From Agapanthus africanus (lineage: Eukaryota; Streptophyta; Magnoliopsida; Asparagales; Amaryllidaceae): DNA of 64,000 bases. The position numbers and the translations under genes were made by a program. Under the pieces are notes generated by a model. The model had not been told where the DNA came from, ran no database searches, and worked only from the letters and a program-made list of their open reading frames with translations. Where the stretch lies: contig CM057338.1 of assembly GCA_030015575.1 (NCBI GenBank), positions 833,334,353 through 833,398,352 of the forward strand, read 5' to 3'. Below are positions 47,623-59,337 of the stretch, in pieces; within the stretch, counting starts at the first letter, position 1, and every line of letters begins with the position of its first letter.

Positions 47623-48730
47623 GTGATAACGCTGTCAGGAGAAGGAGTGCCCGAGAATATAGATGACCTCTCCTGGTGCTTCGAAAATGAGGACGAAGAC
47701 GAGGTGATCTCAGAATTTCCACCAACGCCAAAAGAGCTGGAAGATGGGATACATACTACTGCAGATAACCTCAGAAAAATTGACTTGGGAACGGTAACAC
47801 GACCAACGTTCGTCAGTGAGCTGTTGTATGAAGAAAAGGTAGCTACGCTCAGAGACGTGCTAATACAGTATAAAGACTGTTTCGCATGGAACTACTCTGA
47901 AATGCCAGGACTAGATCCAGAAGTAGCTGTGCACAAATTGGCGATATCTCCGGATATCAAGCCAATCAAACAAGCACCGAGAAGAATGCAGCTCGAACTT
48001 GAAATAAGCATCAATGCTGAGGTCAAGAAGCTAATCGACTCCGGCTTTATCCAAAAGGTTCAGTATCCTGACTGGATTGCCAACATCGTCCCAGTGATGA
48101 AGAAAAATAGGACAGTACGCATCTGCGTAGACTTTCGGGACTTCAACAAAGCATGTCCGAAGGATGACATTCCCGTACCGGTCACCGAGATGATGATAGA
48201 CAACACGTCCACTCACGAAGTCTTCTCCTTCATGGATGACTCATCAGGGTACAATCAAATAAAGATGTATCCATAAGACCAGAAGCATACCGCTTTCCGA
48301 ACTCCTCTGGGCATATTCTGCTACAAAGTGATGCCTTTCGGTCTGAAGAACGCAGGTGGCACCTATCAGAGGGCCATGATGAAGATTTTCGATGACCTCA
48401 TACATGAAATCGTCAAATGCTATATCGACGACCTCATGGTTAAAATCAAATTGTACGAAGAACATTGGGAACATCTGAAGATCGTGTTTCAACGCTTCGG
48501 AAATACAACTTGAAGATGAACCCTCTGAAATGCGCGTTCAGAGTCTCCTCAAGCAAATTCCTAGGATTCATCGTACGACACTGGGGAATCAAGATAGACC
48601 CATTGAAGATCAAGGCGATTATGGAAATACCTTCGCCAAGAACTCTCAAGTAACTGCGATCTCTCCAAGGAAAGCTCGCATATATCTGACGATTCATAGC
48701 TAATCTCTCCGGAAAGTCCCGTCCTTACAG
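47623..48730 (+). pseudogene. Tat reverse transcriptase region
   Basis: Recognisable RT blocks in order: FAWNYSEMPGLDPEVAVHKL (entry), IKQAPRRMQ, RTVRICVDFRDFNKACPKD, FMDDSSGYNQIKM, PFGLKNAGGTYQRAM and CYIDDLMVK (the YxDD active site), then a thumb-like LRKYNLKMNPLKCAF. These are the forms seen in Ty3/Gypsy RT of the Tat/Athila branch. Broken at several points. Confidence 0.88.
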
Positions 48731-48737
48731 TCATCTA

Positions 48738-49850
48738 ATGAAGAAAGTGAATCCGTTTGTCTGGGATCGCAAATGCCAGAGTGCACTGGACGAAATCAAG
48801 AAATACTTGCTGAATCCGCCGGTGCTGACCGCTCCGGTCAAGGGAAAGCCTCTCATCTTGTACACAACAGCCCTTGAAAGTTCTTTAGGTGCGCTATGGG
48901 CACAAGAAAATGACCAAAGGAAGGAGAGAGCCTTCTACTATTTGAGTCGAGTGCTCCTGGGGGCAGAAAAAAATTACTCCCCCATTGAAAAACACTGTCT
49001 GGCATTGATCTTCGCGATAACGAAGCTCAGGCACTATGCGTTGGCACATGAGGTCCATCTCATATCAAAGATAGGTCCTCTCAAATATTTGATGTCAAAA
49101 GCCATACTAATGGGACGACTCGCTAAATGGGCCCTCCTCTTGATGGAGTTCTCGATAACATATCGTCCTCTCAAGGCAGTGAAAGGCCAGGCCATCGCCG
49201 ACTTCCTCGCTAAGCATCCGATACCTGCCGACTCACCTTTAAATTGTGAATTTCCAGACGAGCACGCGTTTGACACGATCGACAGGGAGAGAGGAGGGAG
49301 TGATACCCGATGGGAACTCTACTTCGATGGAGCATCTTTCATGAAGAAGCGAAAGCATATCATCCCTATAATCAAAAAGGGGTAGGCCTCATCTTCGTGA
49401 CTCCACAAGGAGAGATAATGCGCTTTGCCTTCTCCTTAACAAAGCCGAGGACGAACAATGAAGCCGAATATGAAGCTTTGATAGCAGTTCTTGAGATCGC
49501 TGTCGACATGGGAATCGAAAACCTCCTCATATACGGAGACTCCCAGCTGGTCGTTAGTTAAGTAAATGGCGACTATCAAACGTGCAAACCAGAGTTGGTA
49601 AAGTGCGGTGAGAGAGTGCAACAACCGCTGACTCGAATCCCTTCCTACGCCCTGGAAAGAATACCGCACGTGGAAAATAGCAAGGAGGATGCATTAGCCA
49701 AGCTCGCTAAAGAACTGGCCGACGAGAGCCTCGATGACGTAAGGATCATTGTGAAAAGCCGTCGGGTTCTTGCACCAGTGGAAATATCTTCGAATTCGTC
49801 TGAGGAAAAGGAAGCGGCCGAGAAAACAGCCCTACAAATAGAGGACTAGG
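48738..49850 (+). pseudogene. Tat dual RNase H region
   Basis: First the classical retroelement RNase H (FVWDRKCQSALDEIKKYL, LILYTTALESSLGALWAQ, AEKNYSPIEKHCLALIFA). After a linker comes a second, archaeal-type RNase H (WELYFDGASF, TNNEAEYEALIAVLEIA, LLIYGDSQLVVS), which carries the D-E-D type catalytic positions. The second domain is specific to Tat-lineage elements and was probably acquired to restore activity lost in the first. Broken. Confidence 0.88.
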
Positions 49851-49936
49851 AGAAGGCCAAGGATTGGAGAGAAGTATTTATAGACTACTTCAAATCCCGT
49901 CGAACTCCTGAAGATGCGTCCTCAAGACATCAGCTC

Positions 49937-51115
49937 ATGAAACGAGCTTTATCCTTCGCCTTCGTCAATGACACTCTATATAAGAGATCATTTGATTCTC
50001 TATGGCTAAGATGCCTAGGACCTAAAGAAGCAAGAAGAGTCGTCCAGGAAACTCATGACGGACTCTGCGGTTCTCACCAAACCGGGCCGATGATGAAACT
50101 GAAGATCAAAAGGATGGGCTACTATTGGCCCACAATGATCCAAGACTGCCTCGAATACGCGAAGCAGTGCCACTCATGCCATATTCACGGGGACTTTATC
50201 CACCAACATCCAAATTAGCTACATCTAACGGTGGCTAGCTGTCCGTTCGAAATGTGGGGAACTGACATAATCGGGCCTATTGAACCAGCATCGTCCAGAG
50301 GACATAGGTTCATACTGGCGACAACTGATTACTTCTTCAAGTGGGCAAAAGCAGTACCACTAAGAGAAGTGAAGACGGGGAATATCCTCCATTTCTTCAA
50401 GACACACGTCATCTATCGGTTCGGCACTCCGCGACGGATTATCTCCGATAACGAGCCGGCCTATTGAAGTCACAAAATCAGCCGCTTCGCACAACAGCAT
50501 AATATAGACTGGAGATACTCTTCGGTCTATAATCTCCGAGCTAATGGTCTAGCTGAGTCTTTCAACAAGACCTTGACGAAGATCATAAAAAAGACGGTGT
50601 CTAAAAATAAAATGGACTGGCACGAGAGACTGCATGATGCTCTCTGGGCGTATCGAACTACATTCAAAACGGCCACAAACACAACGCCGTATGCATTGGT
50701 ATTCGGCACTGAAGCAGTACTCCCCATGGAGATAGAGCTACCCTCCTAACGAGTGGCGGTTCATTAAGAACTAACGGACGAAGACAATGCTCATCTTCGG
50801 CTTGAGGAGCTCGACGCCCTTGACGAAACTCGGCTCATGGCGCTGCAAAACTTGGAAGCTTACAAAGCAAAGATGACACGCTCATATGAGAGATTGACTG
50901 GGCCGAGAACATTCCGCTAAGGCAAACTCGTGCTAGTGGTCAAGAGACCTATGATCCGCAATCGTGCCAAACGGGGGAAATTCGAGCCGAACTATGAAGG
51001 CCCGTATATCATAGACAAGGTCTACCAAGGTGGGGCTTACTTGCTCATGAATATGCATGGCGAAAGACCCTTCAGGCCGATAAATGCCCGGTTCCTGAAA
51101 AAATACTATGCCTGA
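49937..51115 (+). pseudogene. Tat integrase region
   Basis: The zinc-binding start (HDGLCGSHQTG...CHSCHIHGD), the catalytic core (MWGTDIIGPI, IISDNEPAY, then NGLAESFNKTLTKIIKK giving the D,D,E order) and a C-terminal domain with NRAKRGKFEPNYEGPYIIDK, resembling the GPF/Y module. There is no chromodomain. Broken in several places. Coding similarity on the plus strand ends at about 51115. Confidence 0.88.
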
Positions 51116-51492
51116 CGAGTTACGGCCTAGGTTAATGATAGATGACGACGCCTATGTCTGCTCGCTATCTTCCCAAGACCAAACTCTATAAGTAGTATCC
51201 GATGAAACCTCGCTTTGAAAATGTGCGACGGACCGTAATGTCCTTAAACTAACAACGGACCGTAATGTACTTAAACTAGCAATGGACCGAAACGTCCTAA
51301 AACTAACGACTGACCGAGAGTCTATAAACTACTACGGACCGCAGCATCCCAAGGCTGATGCAAAAAATAAAGGGTATGTTCATAAGCGAGATGGGCACGG
51401 ATGAAAACCCGAAAGGGCTCCGTGAGTAAAAACAGCAGGGCTACTGGTGAGTTTGTGGAAACCTGAAAGGGCGCAATCTTGTTAAAAAACAC

Positions 51493-51662
51493 TTGCAAGG
51501 TCTTCTCGACCTTGTAAGGAGAAAATACCTGCGTGAGATCCTTACGACTCACAAAGGAGCAACACACTTAGGAATCCCCACGATTCCTAAGGAGAAAACA
51601 CATTTACGAGATCCTCACGACTCGTAAGGAGAATTCCCCTTTGAGACCCTAACGGCTCATAG
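51493..51662. repeat. Hairpin block 1 of 3
   Basis: Five inverted-repeat phrases separated by AAGGAGAAAA-like spacers: TTGCAAGGTC/GACCTTGTAA, GTGAG/CTCAC, TTAGGAAT/ATTCCTAA, TTACGAG/CTCGTAA and TGAG/CTCA. Loops read like ATCCTTACGA. Stems differ, yet the arms still largely pair. Confidence 0.8.
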
Positions 51663-51837
51663 GATTCAAAAGCTTTAAGTTACAGGGATCTGAACCTATT
51701 CTTAAGCCGTCATACACCCCGATTTTGTCATACAAGCGGTTCAATATTGAACCTTGTATACAATCCACGGGCACAAATAAACGTTTCCCCAACAGAGTCC
51801 CACCACTAACGAGGGATATCTTCATATGGCGAACGAC

Positions 51838-52009
51838 ACTTGTAAGTCCTCTCGACTTATAAGGAGAAAACACTTTTGTAAGATCCTTACGACTTATAAG
51901 AGAACACACACTTAGGAATCCTCACGATTCCTAAGGAGAAAATGCACCTACGAGATCCTTACGACTCGTAGGGAGAAATACCTTTATGAGACCCTTACGG
52001 CTCGTAAAG
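51838..52009. repeat. Hairpin block 2 of 3
   Basis: The same five phrases in the same order as block 1, with changed stems: CTTGTAAGTC/GACTTATAAG, TTGTAAG/CTTATAA, CTTAGGAAT/ATTCCTAAG, CTACGAG/CTCGTAG and TTATGAG/CTCGTAA. Confidence 0.8.
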
Positions 52010-53126
52010 TCAAAAAGCCTTAGTCAACAGGATCCTAATCCTGTTTGCTAAGCCACCTTTGTTCGACATCGACAAAGGAAAATGATGATTCGCTCCTGGC
52101 AATGTCCCAGTTGTAGCAATGCTGATGCCTGAATCGGAATCAAATTCCATGCCCTTTCACGGCAAATGATGATTCGCTCCTGGCAATATTCCAGTCGTAG
52201 CGATGCTTATGCTGAGATTGGCACCACATTCCAAGTTCCACACTCGCGATAAAAAATCAGCGAGCCAAAAGTGCATATGAAATAGCCAAAATGATGGGGC
52301 AACTTGCAACAAAATCAGCAAGTAAAAATATATGCATACAAAATAGCCGAAATGGTTGGGCAACTAGCAATAAAAAAAAGCGAGTAAAAAGAAAAAATAG
52401 CTGAAATGATTGGGCACCACGAAAAATAGCCAAAATGATTGAGCAATCGCGACTTTCGATACAAAAAGCTGAAATGATAGAGCATCGCGGAAAGAAAAGA
52501 AAAAAAATATAATAGATATAAAATGAAACTTTTGCCCTATAGGTGAGATCACATCGATCCCTGTATACAATCCAGGGGCACAAACAAAGAGGGAATCATA
52601 TCATCCCACCGGGCTCCATCAGAAAGAGCGCCAAGTCTTGATGTCAACATCTGCATCTCAAGAGATCAACAACGGCATTCCTTTTCATTCCAACCGGAAG
52701 CAGATACGACGTCAACAAACGAAGCCATGGCAAAATCCCTTAGTTCCAAATCTCTAAGGTTCACAGACAACCTAGAGACTATCTCGGAGCCACGGCAGAG
52801 TCCCTAGTTCCAAGTCTCGACGGCTGCATCTACAGCCTGGAGACCCACAACAACGTTCCTCCTCATTCCAACAGGGTTCGGACACGACAATCAATCGGAG
52901 CCATGACAAAGTCCCTAGTTCTAAATCTTGACGGCTCACAGACAACCTAGAGACCACCTCGACATTCGTCTCGTTACAGCAGACGCAACGTCAGCAAAAC
53001 GGAGCCATGACAAAGCCCCTAGTTCCAAATCTCGAAGGTTCACAGAAAGCCTAGAGACTGTCTCGGAGCCGCGGCAAAGTTCCAAGTTCCATGACTCAGC
53101 GGTGCACAGACAACCGAGAGTCAACT

Positions 53127-53405
53127 CCTGACCCCGTATACCACGGCTAAAGTCAATCCTGACCCCGTGGAAAACGGCCAAAGTCAATCTTAACCCCGTA
53201 TGGCTAAAGTCAATCCTGACCCCGTATGGCTAAAGTCAATCCTGACCCCGTATCGTATGGCTAAAGTCAATCCTGACCCCATATGGCTAAAGTCAATCCT
53301 GACCCCGTATGGCTAAAGTCAATCCTGACCCCGTATGGCTAAAGTCAATCCTGACCCCGTATGGCTAAAGTCAATCTTGACCCCATATAGCCAAAGTCAA
53401 CCCTC
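53127..53405. repeat. 26-bp minisatellite, about 10 units
   Basis: Tandem CCCCGTATGGCTAAAGTCAA-type units. The middle units are almost identical and the outer ones more diverged, the usual pattern of an array that grows from its centre. Confidence 0.92.
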
Positions 53406-53460
53406 GACCTCCCCGTCAAAGTAATGCTTTGACTCAGGAGCAGGTCAACTCATCAATCAA

Positions 53461-53630
53461 TTACGAGTCCTCTCGACTTGTAAGGAGAAAATTCTCTTGT
53501 GAGATCCTTACGACTCCCAAGAGAAAACACACTTAGGAATCCTCACGATTCCTAAGGAGAAAATACACCTACGAGATCCTCTCGACTCATAGGGAGAAAA
53601 ATCTTTATGGGACCCTCACGGATCATAAAG
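53461..53630. repeat. Hairpin block 3 of 3
   Basis: Five phrases in the same order again: TACGAGTC/GACTTGTA, CTTGTGAG/CTCCCAAG, CTTAGGAAT/ATTCCTAAG, CTACGAG/CTCATAG and a weaker TTTATGGG/ATCATAAA. It lies about 1.45 kb from block 2. Confidence 0.8.
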
Positions 53631-53940
53631 TTGAAAAGTCTTAGGCAGCAGATCTGAACTTGTTTCCTAAGCCATCGCTACCCTGCAAAGAGTCCAAGAT
53701 GGACAGCTACATACTATCTACAGGCCACACTTGCTAAAATCACATGGCGACAACACAGCAAAGAGAAGAAAGCAACAGCGGGAGGTGAAAAATGTGTATC
53801 TTTTATTCATGAATTCAATTGAGTACAAGACGGATCATATAAAAGAATAATAAATGGATACATGTTATTCAAAGATTACAAATGATTAATTGATACAAAG
53901 GTAGCTACTAAGAAGGAGGCGTTTTCAATAAGTCAGCCAG

Positions 53941-56650
53941 TTATTCGCGCGCTCCTCTCAACTCCTTTTCATGGTCAGCCGCTGCGGCCAGCTCCGCTTC
54001 GACTCGAGCCCGTTGTTGCAAATAAGACGAAAGTTTCTCATCAATTTCCCATTGAGCAACTTCACGACTCTGCGTAACCCGCTCTAGAAGGTCGAGCTTT
54101 TGCCTTAGTGCTAGCCCGTCCGAAATGCATCGTTGCAAATTGTCAAATACGGCTCTCAATTGCACAGCGTTTTCTTCAACCTGGGCGTGCAGCCGGGCGG
54201 ATTCACCTGAAGCCTTCTCGCGTTCCTTTCGCCTCAAGGTCGCTTCTTGTTCGAAATAGCGGAAGAAGGGAACGCTCTGCTCAACTATGCAGCCCGTTGA
54301 GAATTCAAAGCCAACATTTCTGGAAAGGGACGCCTGAGCTCAATCTTATGCAAACAGGCCTCGATCTTCCTGCAGTACTTAACCCAAGACTTGACGACGC
54401 CCTCGCTATAGAAGTTCACGAGTATCGCCAACATGAGATTAACTTCAGCGGCAAAATCTGCAGCAGATGCAAAGGCCTCGGCGTCAAGGTCCTCGACGAA
54501 CTCGCTTAACATCCGCAGGCTATTCGCAGCACCCCTAGAAGAAGGGCGTTTAGCAAAAGGCCCTGCCGGCATGGGAATCTGAGACTCGAAGGGAGCTGGA
54601 GTCGGTGTGATTGCTACAAAACAAATCATAGTCAGATATCGGCTTAAGAGATAAAGAAGATGCAAGAGCGATAAAGGCTACTACACCGGCTACGGCAGGT
54701 GGCAGAGCTGGGAGTACTGGTGGCGCGACGATTCTCTTGTCCCCTCCTTCAATTTGTAGTGCTGTAATCAACTTAAAGTTAACAATGGCAGGGTCACCCA
54801 TTAAAGAAAAGAAAATACGTCGGTTAGAGAAGATACTCACCGGCACCAGTAGGCAAAGCGACTTCCGACTTGAAGGAGAAGTGTGGGTTCAGCACTTGAT
54901 ACAGATGATCAAAGAGAACTCTTGCAAGGTTACGATGATACATGGTCAATATGCGAAAGATTTCATCCCCGATTTGAATTAATCGCAAACCCATACCTTC
55001 CAGCATTTGAGAGGATATAAGAGGAAGCGAAGGGTTGGCGACCGTCAGAGCGGCAACCGGCGACGCTTCTTCGGGTAGCACGACCTCAACGCTCACCACA
55101 TCTGCATTAGAAACAAAAGAAATGCCGTCAGAAGGGATTGAAAGGGATTGTGGAATAAAAAAGGAAAACAATGACCCAAGATCTACCTGATGGATCACCA
55201 ATCGAAACTGCGACAAGCGCATCACTAGGCGTAGCGACTGCTTCGCTCTCCTCCATTGGAATGGTTTTGCTGCCCGTGGCTTCGTCCCCTGATTCGATGA
55301 GGGCCGTCGTAACACTCGCGATACCAGCCGACAGTCTGGAACCGCAAGGAGAAAGAGCGGCAATTGGGGCAGTCCCAGACTCCTGAGAAAGAGTAGCCGC
55401 TTCGAGCTCGGTGGCTGCCGTCATCTCACCTGCCACCCCCTCACCAGGACTTGGCCCTGCAGGGTATGATATATGAGAATCTGAAGATCAAACTCTAATA
55501 AAAGGACCCAGTGTTACGTTACCTAGAGACGACTTTTCAATTGCCTCCCGAGCCGCGCGTACCGCCTGTCTATGAACGGTAGATAGGGCAGCCGGAGCAC
55601 CCTCTGGAGAAAAAGGGACAGGGGAAGCAGTGCTCGAGCCTGCACCTACAGCCAAGGCGGCATCACGTTCTTTCACTGCACGCCTCTTGCACTTCCTTTC
55701 AGCCTGAGCCGCGAGAGCTGACCTCCTAAGGACTTTCGATAAAGGTAGACCATCATCTGAACCAAGTTCTGCCTCCGACGCCGTTACGACGTCCATCGTC
55801 GGCTGCTTCTGCGAGACCCCTGGTGACGACTTAGGGATAGCCGTGGCTGCAGTGGCCGACGCTAATGATGCCACTGCGTCACCACTCGCGATCGGCACTG
55901 CACTTGGGATAACCTGAGTCGAGGTAGTCCCTGCAATAAAATGAAAAAGAAGAGTTAGTTTACCCATAAAAAAGGGAATGAAGGCACAGTGAGCCGAAAT
56001 GTACTAATGCCCAAGAAAGCGCGAAGCCTTTCATCCTCTTCAAAAGTCTTGAGGGAAGTTGCAAGAGCTTCTTCGGCGGAGATACCTGTTGAAGAAGAAA
56101 ACGTTAGTCAAAGCATAATAATAACCACGGAAAGATATGACTGAAGTATACCTGATTGGGCAATGGTGATCAGCGCTGCCTCATTGTGAGCCAATTGCGC
56201 TGAAACCGCGATAGCAGCCTCGAGATCGGTATCATCCGGCGCTATGAATAAGCTTTCATTGGTCCCTTATTCACTCAAGCCCTCGCTATAGGGAGCGTAG
56301 GGCTCCTGGCCAAGTACGATGTCGACAGAAAACATTGACTTCTTCTTTTTCTGTGAGTGAGTGCCAGCAGTCGACAACATGAGCTTGCGCTTGGTGGGCA
56401 CCTTTGGACGACGAATTCCAGTCTCCGCACCCACACCGGGCTCGGGTGATGACGCAGCTACCACTTTTTCAGGCACACAGGGTAGGGGCAGCTCATGTAT
56501 GACACGTGGTAGCACAACCACAATAGCTTCTCTTAAGGGAGGATGGACGATGGTCCGTCGCTTCAGAGGAACGTTTGGATTACCCGCCGGGGCGGTACCC
56601 TTGCGATCAAGCAGCAATCGCTTTTCTTCCCTAATAACGACGCCCATTGA
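53941..56650 (-). pseudogene. Antisense gene region of Tat, 3' part: intron-split hydrophilic and coiled-coil blocks
   Basis: Minus-strand coding-like blocks separated by short gaps whose edges look like plant introns. Acceptor-like sites include TTTATTGCAG (near 55932), CTTCAACAG (near 56092), CTAATGCAG (near 55104), GATTACAG (near 54763) and TTTTGTAG (near 54618). Donor-like sites include CAG/GTATAC (near 56153), TAG/GTAACG (near 55523), CAG/GTAGAT (near 55187) and CCG/GTGAGT (near 54838). Blocks are Ala/Ser/Glu-rich; the last (53941-54237) has heptad-like Leu/Ala spacing suggesting a coiled coil. Antisense genes downstream of pol are known in Tat elements; their role is unknown. I propose no joined product, and the region may be decayed. 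Confidence 0.6.
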
Positions 56651-56659
56651 ATGTTAATA

Positions 56660-58443
56660 CTACGCCACATATACATTCAGGGCTTTCGGAACACAACCCG
56701 GCTCACTGATGAAGAAATTGGACCCTGTGTTTAGGCGCATGAAGTGGTGCAAAGCGCTCCGGATACCCTCGTAAGTAGCAACCGGTTCTACCAAGGAGGC
56801 CTCGAGCGGGACGCCCTGATTATAACTTGATTGCTGGGCAAAACGGTGGGGGTTATATCTCATGAACAAAGCGGAGTCGTTCTGCCTGAACACAAAGTTG
56901 CCCGGCCTGACCGAATATAAATGAAGAATCTCCCGAGCTTTCAAGGTAGAAGCTCTATCCTTAAAGGTGTCCCGCAGCGGCTGCACCGTCATGGCAGATT
57001 CCTTACCGATAGTCATTACCTTATCAATAAAGGTCATGCCATCACCAACTGTACACGGGCGAAGAATCAGACCCCGAGCCTCTCGCTGATTTGGCTCCAA
57101 AGTAGAAGCATCGACCAGCCGCATGACCCGAGGAAAGTTGCAAGTTTCATAGAAATGGGGCCGCTTGTGAATTCTAAAAGCACCAAGCACATGCAGATCG
57201 AGCCATGAAGTAAAATAATGCATCGGGAAGTTCACGGGCTGCACCCCCGGTTGAGTAGCGTCGGCAGCCAAGCTAAGGCCATGATACAAGTAAGCCAGCC
57301 TGGCAATCCCAACGGCAACCTGAGTCCCTTCGACCATTCGGTGAGCAGGATAGAAAATGGAGGGCCTCATATAACGAGGGTGCATGGGGAGCGCGAACCA
57401 GCTTAGACATAAACCAAGAAACCCTAAAAAGAACGCCTCTTCATCGATGTCCTGAGCGGCGAGTTCTGAAAAAGGGATGACCGCGGCATTCGGGAGGAAG
57501 AAACTCTTTTGATCTGCTTCCGCTATCGGCCGGCTATCCAAGCCAAAACCAAAAGGATCGTTGAGTTTGGAGAACTTCTCACCTTGTTGTGACAAAGATT
57601 CTGGACGAAGAAAACGTGCGATGAAGTCCGCAAAGCTGACCCCGTGGCTTCCAGATTCGAGAAATAAGCCCTCATAAATATTTAGCACCTTGATTAAGCT
57701 TGGGAACCGGTGCTGAATGGCATTCTCTGGGGTCAGACCCATCATTACCGATCGAGTGGCGAAAATATACTCGTCGGGGGTTAAGATCTCCTCGTAGTGC
57801 TCCCTCCTGACAGGCAAGCTGGAAATCATCGCAAACTCTTCCAAAGAAATCGAAACTTCCCGATCTAGTAGAAGGAAAGTATGAGTTGGAACGTTCAATT
57901 ATTCCAAAAAGGCTTTGACCCACCATCCAGGAGGTGTGGAATACTGAACAAAGAAGCATAGATCGCGGGGTACAACCCGAGCCTTAGCAGCTGTGACTTC
58001 TTTGCCGATAAGATGTATCGGGCCCACTGCAGATATCCGGATGGGTGACGGGGAGTTAATCCTAAGTTATATGGCTGTCCCCAAGGGCACGACTCGCCCT
58101 GGCATATACGCCGCCCCAGGATATCCAAAGCCATCGGTGGCTGCACAGGTATCGCGGCCATAGAATGTTGGAGACGACCCTCTGAGGTCCAGTTGATCTC
58201 TTCCACGGCATAGTTCACCGGAGGTGCGTCAGCATAATAGATTGCCGAAATGGGCTCTGAAGGTGTTGCGCAAGAAAAGCTACGCCGACCCCTGATGATC
58301 TGATTGTACCACGTTCCCCATAGATGAAGGTTCTTCCGCTCTGGGTCATGATCCTTGATCAGTGCAAAAACTTCCCGGTCTACTGGCGCGTCAGCAAATG
58401 CGCTCTCCGGACGAACAAATGGGAATGAAGTGTCGAAAGACAT
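56660..58443 (-). pseudogene. Antisense gene region of Tat, 5' part: plant-mobile-domain-like
   Basis: Minus-strand coding of about 590 codons in all, starting with MSFDTSFPFVRPES at 58443. Motifs such as VSISLEEFAMISSLPV, FLGFLGLCLSWFALPM, ARLAYLYHGLSLAA and MHYFTSWLDLHVLGAF resemble the plant mobile domain (aminotransferase-like PMD) family, which occurs both in host MAIN/MAIL genes and in transposons including antisense genes of Gypsy elements. The assignment is by pattern memory. An intron-acceptor-like TTTTTCGTGCAG lies just before the start, so an upstream non-coding exon is likely. At least one break is present. Confidence 0.6.
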
Positions 58444-59227
58444 AGTGCCTGCACGAAAAAGAACAAAAAATTATTAGCCGTCGATGCTACAATTTAAGTT
58501 CTGGCACTTCGTATTTTAAATTCGTACCGCACTGCAATGCAGTGGAAAGGGACCAAGGGGAACCCATATAATCTAGATAATGGCTCAACATTAATAAAAC
58601 GGTCTCATTATTTGACGAGACAGTCATTAAATGAGGATATCTTCAAAGGATTCTCATTTAATGAGCGCCTCTTAGGCCATGGAGTAAATCTCCCTTGAGA
58701 GCAGCGCTCTACAACAGACTGATATCTGTTAGCTATGATGATGAAAGGATTAAAAATTCCTTAAAAATAATTCTGAAGAGCCATGCTCTGTAAAGATGTT
58801 GGAATAACCCATCAGAAAACTTAAAGTAAAGCTTTTAAAGAATTAAAAATTTCGAGATCTTCAAGATCTATGTACAAACTCTAAGAGTTCTTCATAAAAG
58901 ATTAACAAATCTACATGATTTGAAAGAACAAAGCTCTGTTAATGGGTTAAGAAACCCTAAGAAAGATCTCTTTAGATCTATGCAGAGCAAAGCTCTATTG
59001 AGAAACCCTAAAAAATCTACATGATTTGAAAAGAACAAAGCTCTGTTAATAGGTTAAACCCAAAATTATAAAATAATCTCTTCAAAAGATTTGATCTTTA
59101 CCTAAAAATTTGACAGAATTCTGTCTCTAGGAGAGTTCTTAAAACAAGAGAGCTATGCTCTAAAAGAGAATTAATTCTCAGAAACAAGAAAGGAGATGAA
59201 CATAGGTCATCTTAAGGGCCAAATGCC

Positions 59228-59237
59228 CTATTTATAG
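59228..59237 (-). promoter_or_regulatory. TATA box for the antisense gene
   Basis: The minus strand reads CTATAAATAG, a textbook plant TATA box, about 790 bp upstream of the first antisense ATG (58443). It lies just inside the 3' LTR border at 59338, so the promoter sits outside the LTR and is not duplicated in the 5' LTR. The intervening 58444-59200 is AT-rich leader-like sequence with no frame. Confidence 0.55.
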
Positions 59238-59329
59238 GCACTGAGAGCCATTTCAACTTCCAAGTTGATCTAATGGCGCAGATGTTGTCATCGTTGCACT
59301 CATGTGTAAGCCACGTGAGCGCAACGATA

Positions 59330-59337
59330 GGGGGGCA
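59330..59337 (+). other. Tat polypurine tract
   Basis: GGGGGGCA (in ATAGGGGGGCA) directly before the 3' LTR start. It is short but correctly placed for plus-strand DNA priming. Confidence 0.65.

Larger units (their letters stand above)
51116..53940. repeat. Non-coding repeat-rich interior of the Tat element
   Basis: 2.8 kb with no credible gene on either strand, built from several repeat types: a GGACCGTAATGTCCTTAAAC series (51230-51350) that echoes the LTR; three 170-bp hairpin blocks; a near-duplicate pair starting GATGATTCGCTCCTGGCAAT (52084 and 52166); five or so AATAGCC(G)AAATGATTGGGCA phrases (52260-52480); about four degenerate 100-bp units with CCTAGTTCCAAATCTC (52690-53110); and a 26-bp minisatellite. 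It separates the sense pol from the convergent antisense gene. Confidence 0.85.

Noticed and set aside
49436-49669. Minus-strand frames opposite the Tat pol region (many between 41833 and 49669)
   Set aside because: They are shadows of the plus-strand coding. The real antisense gene of this family lies between integrase and the 3' LTR.
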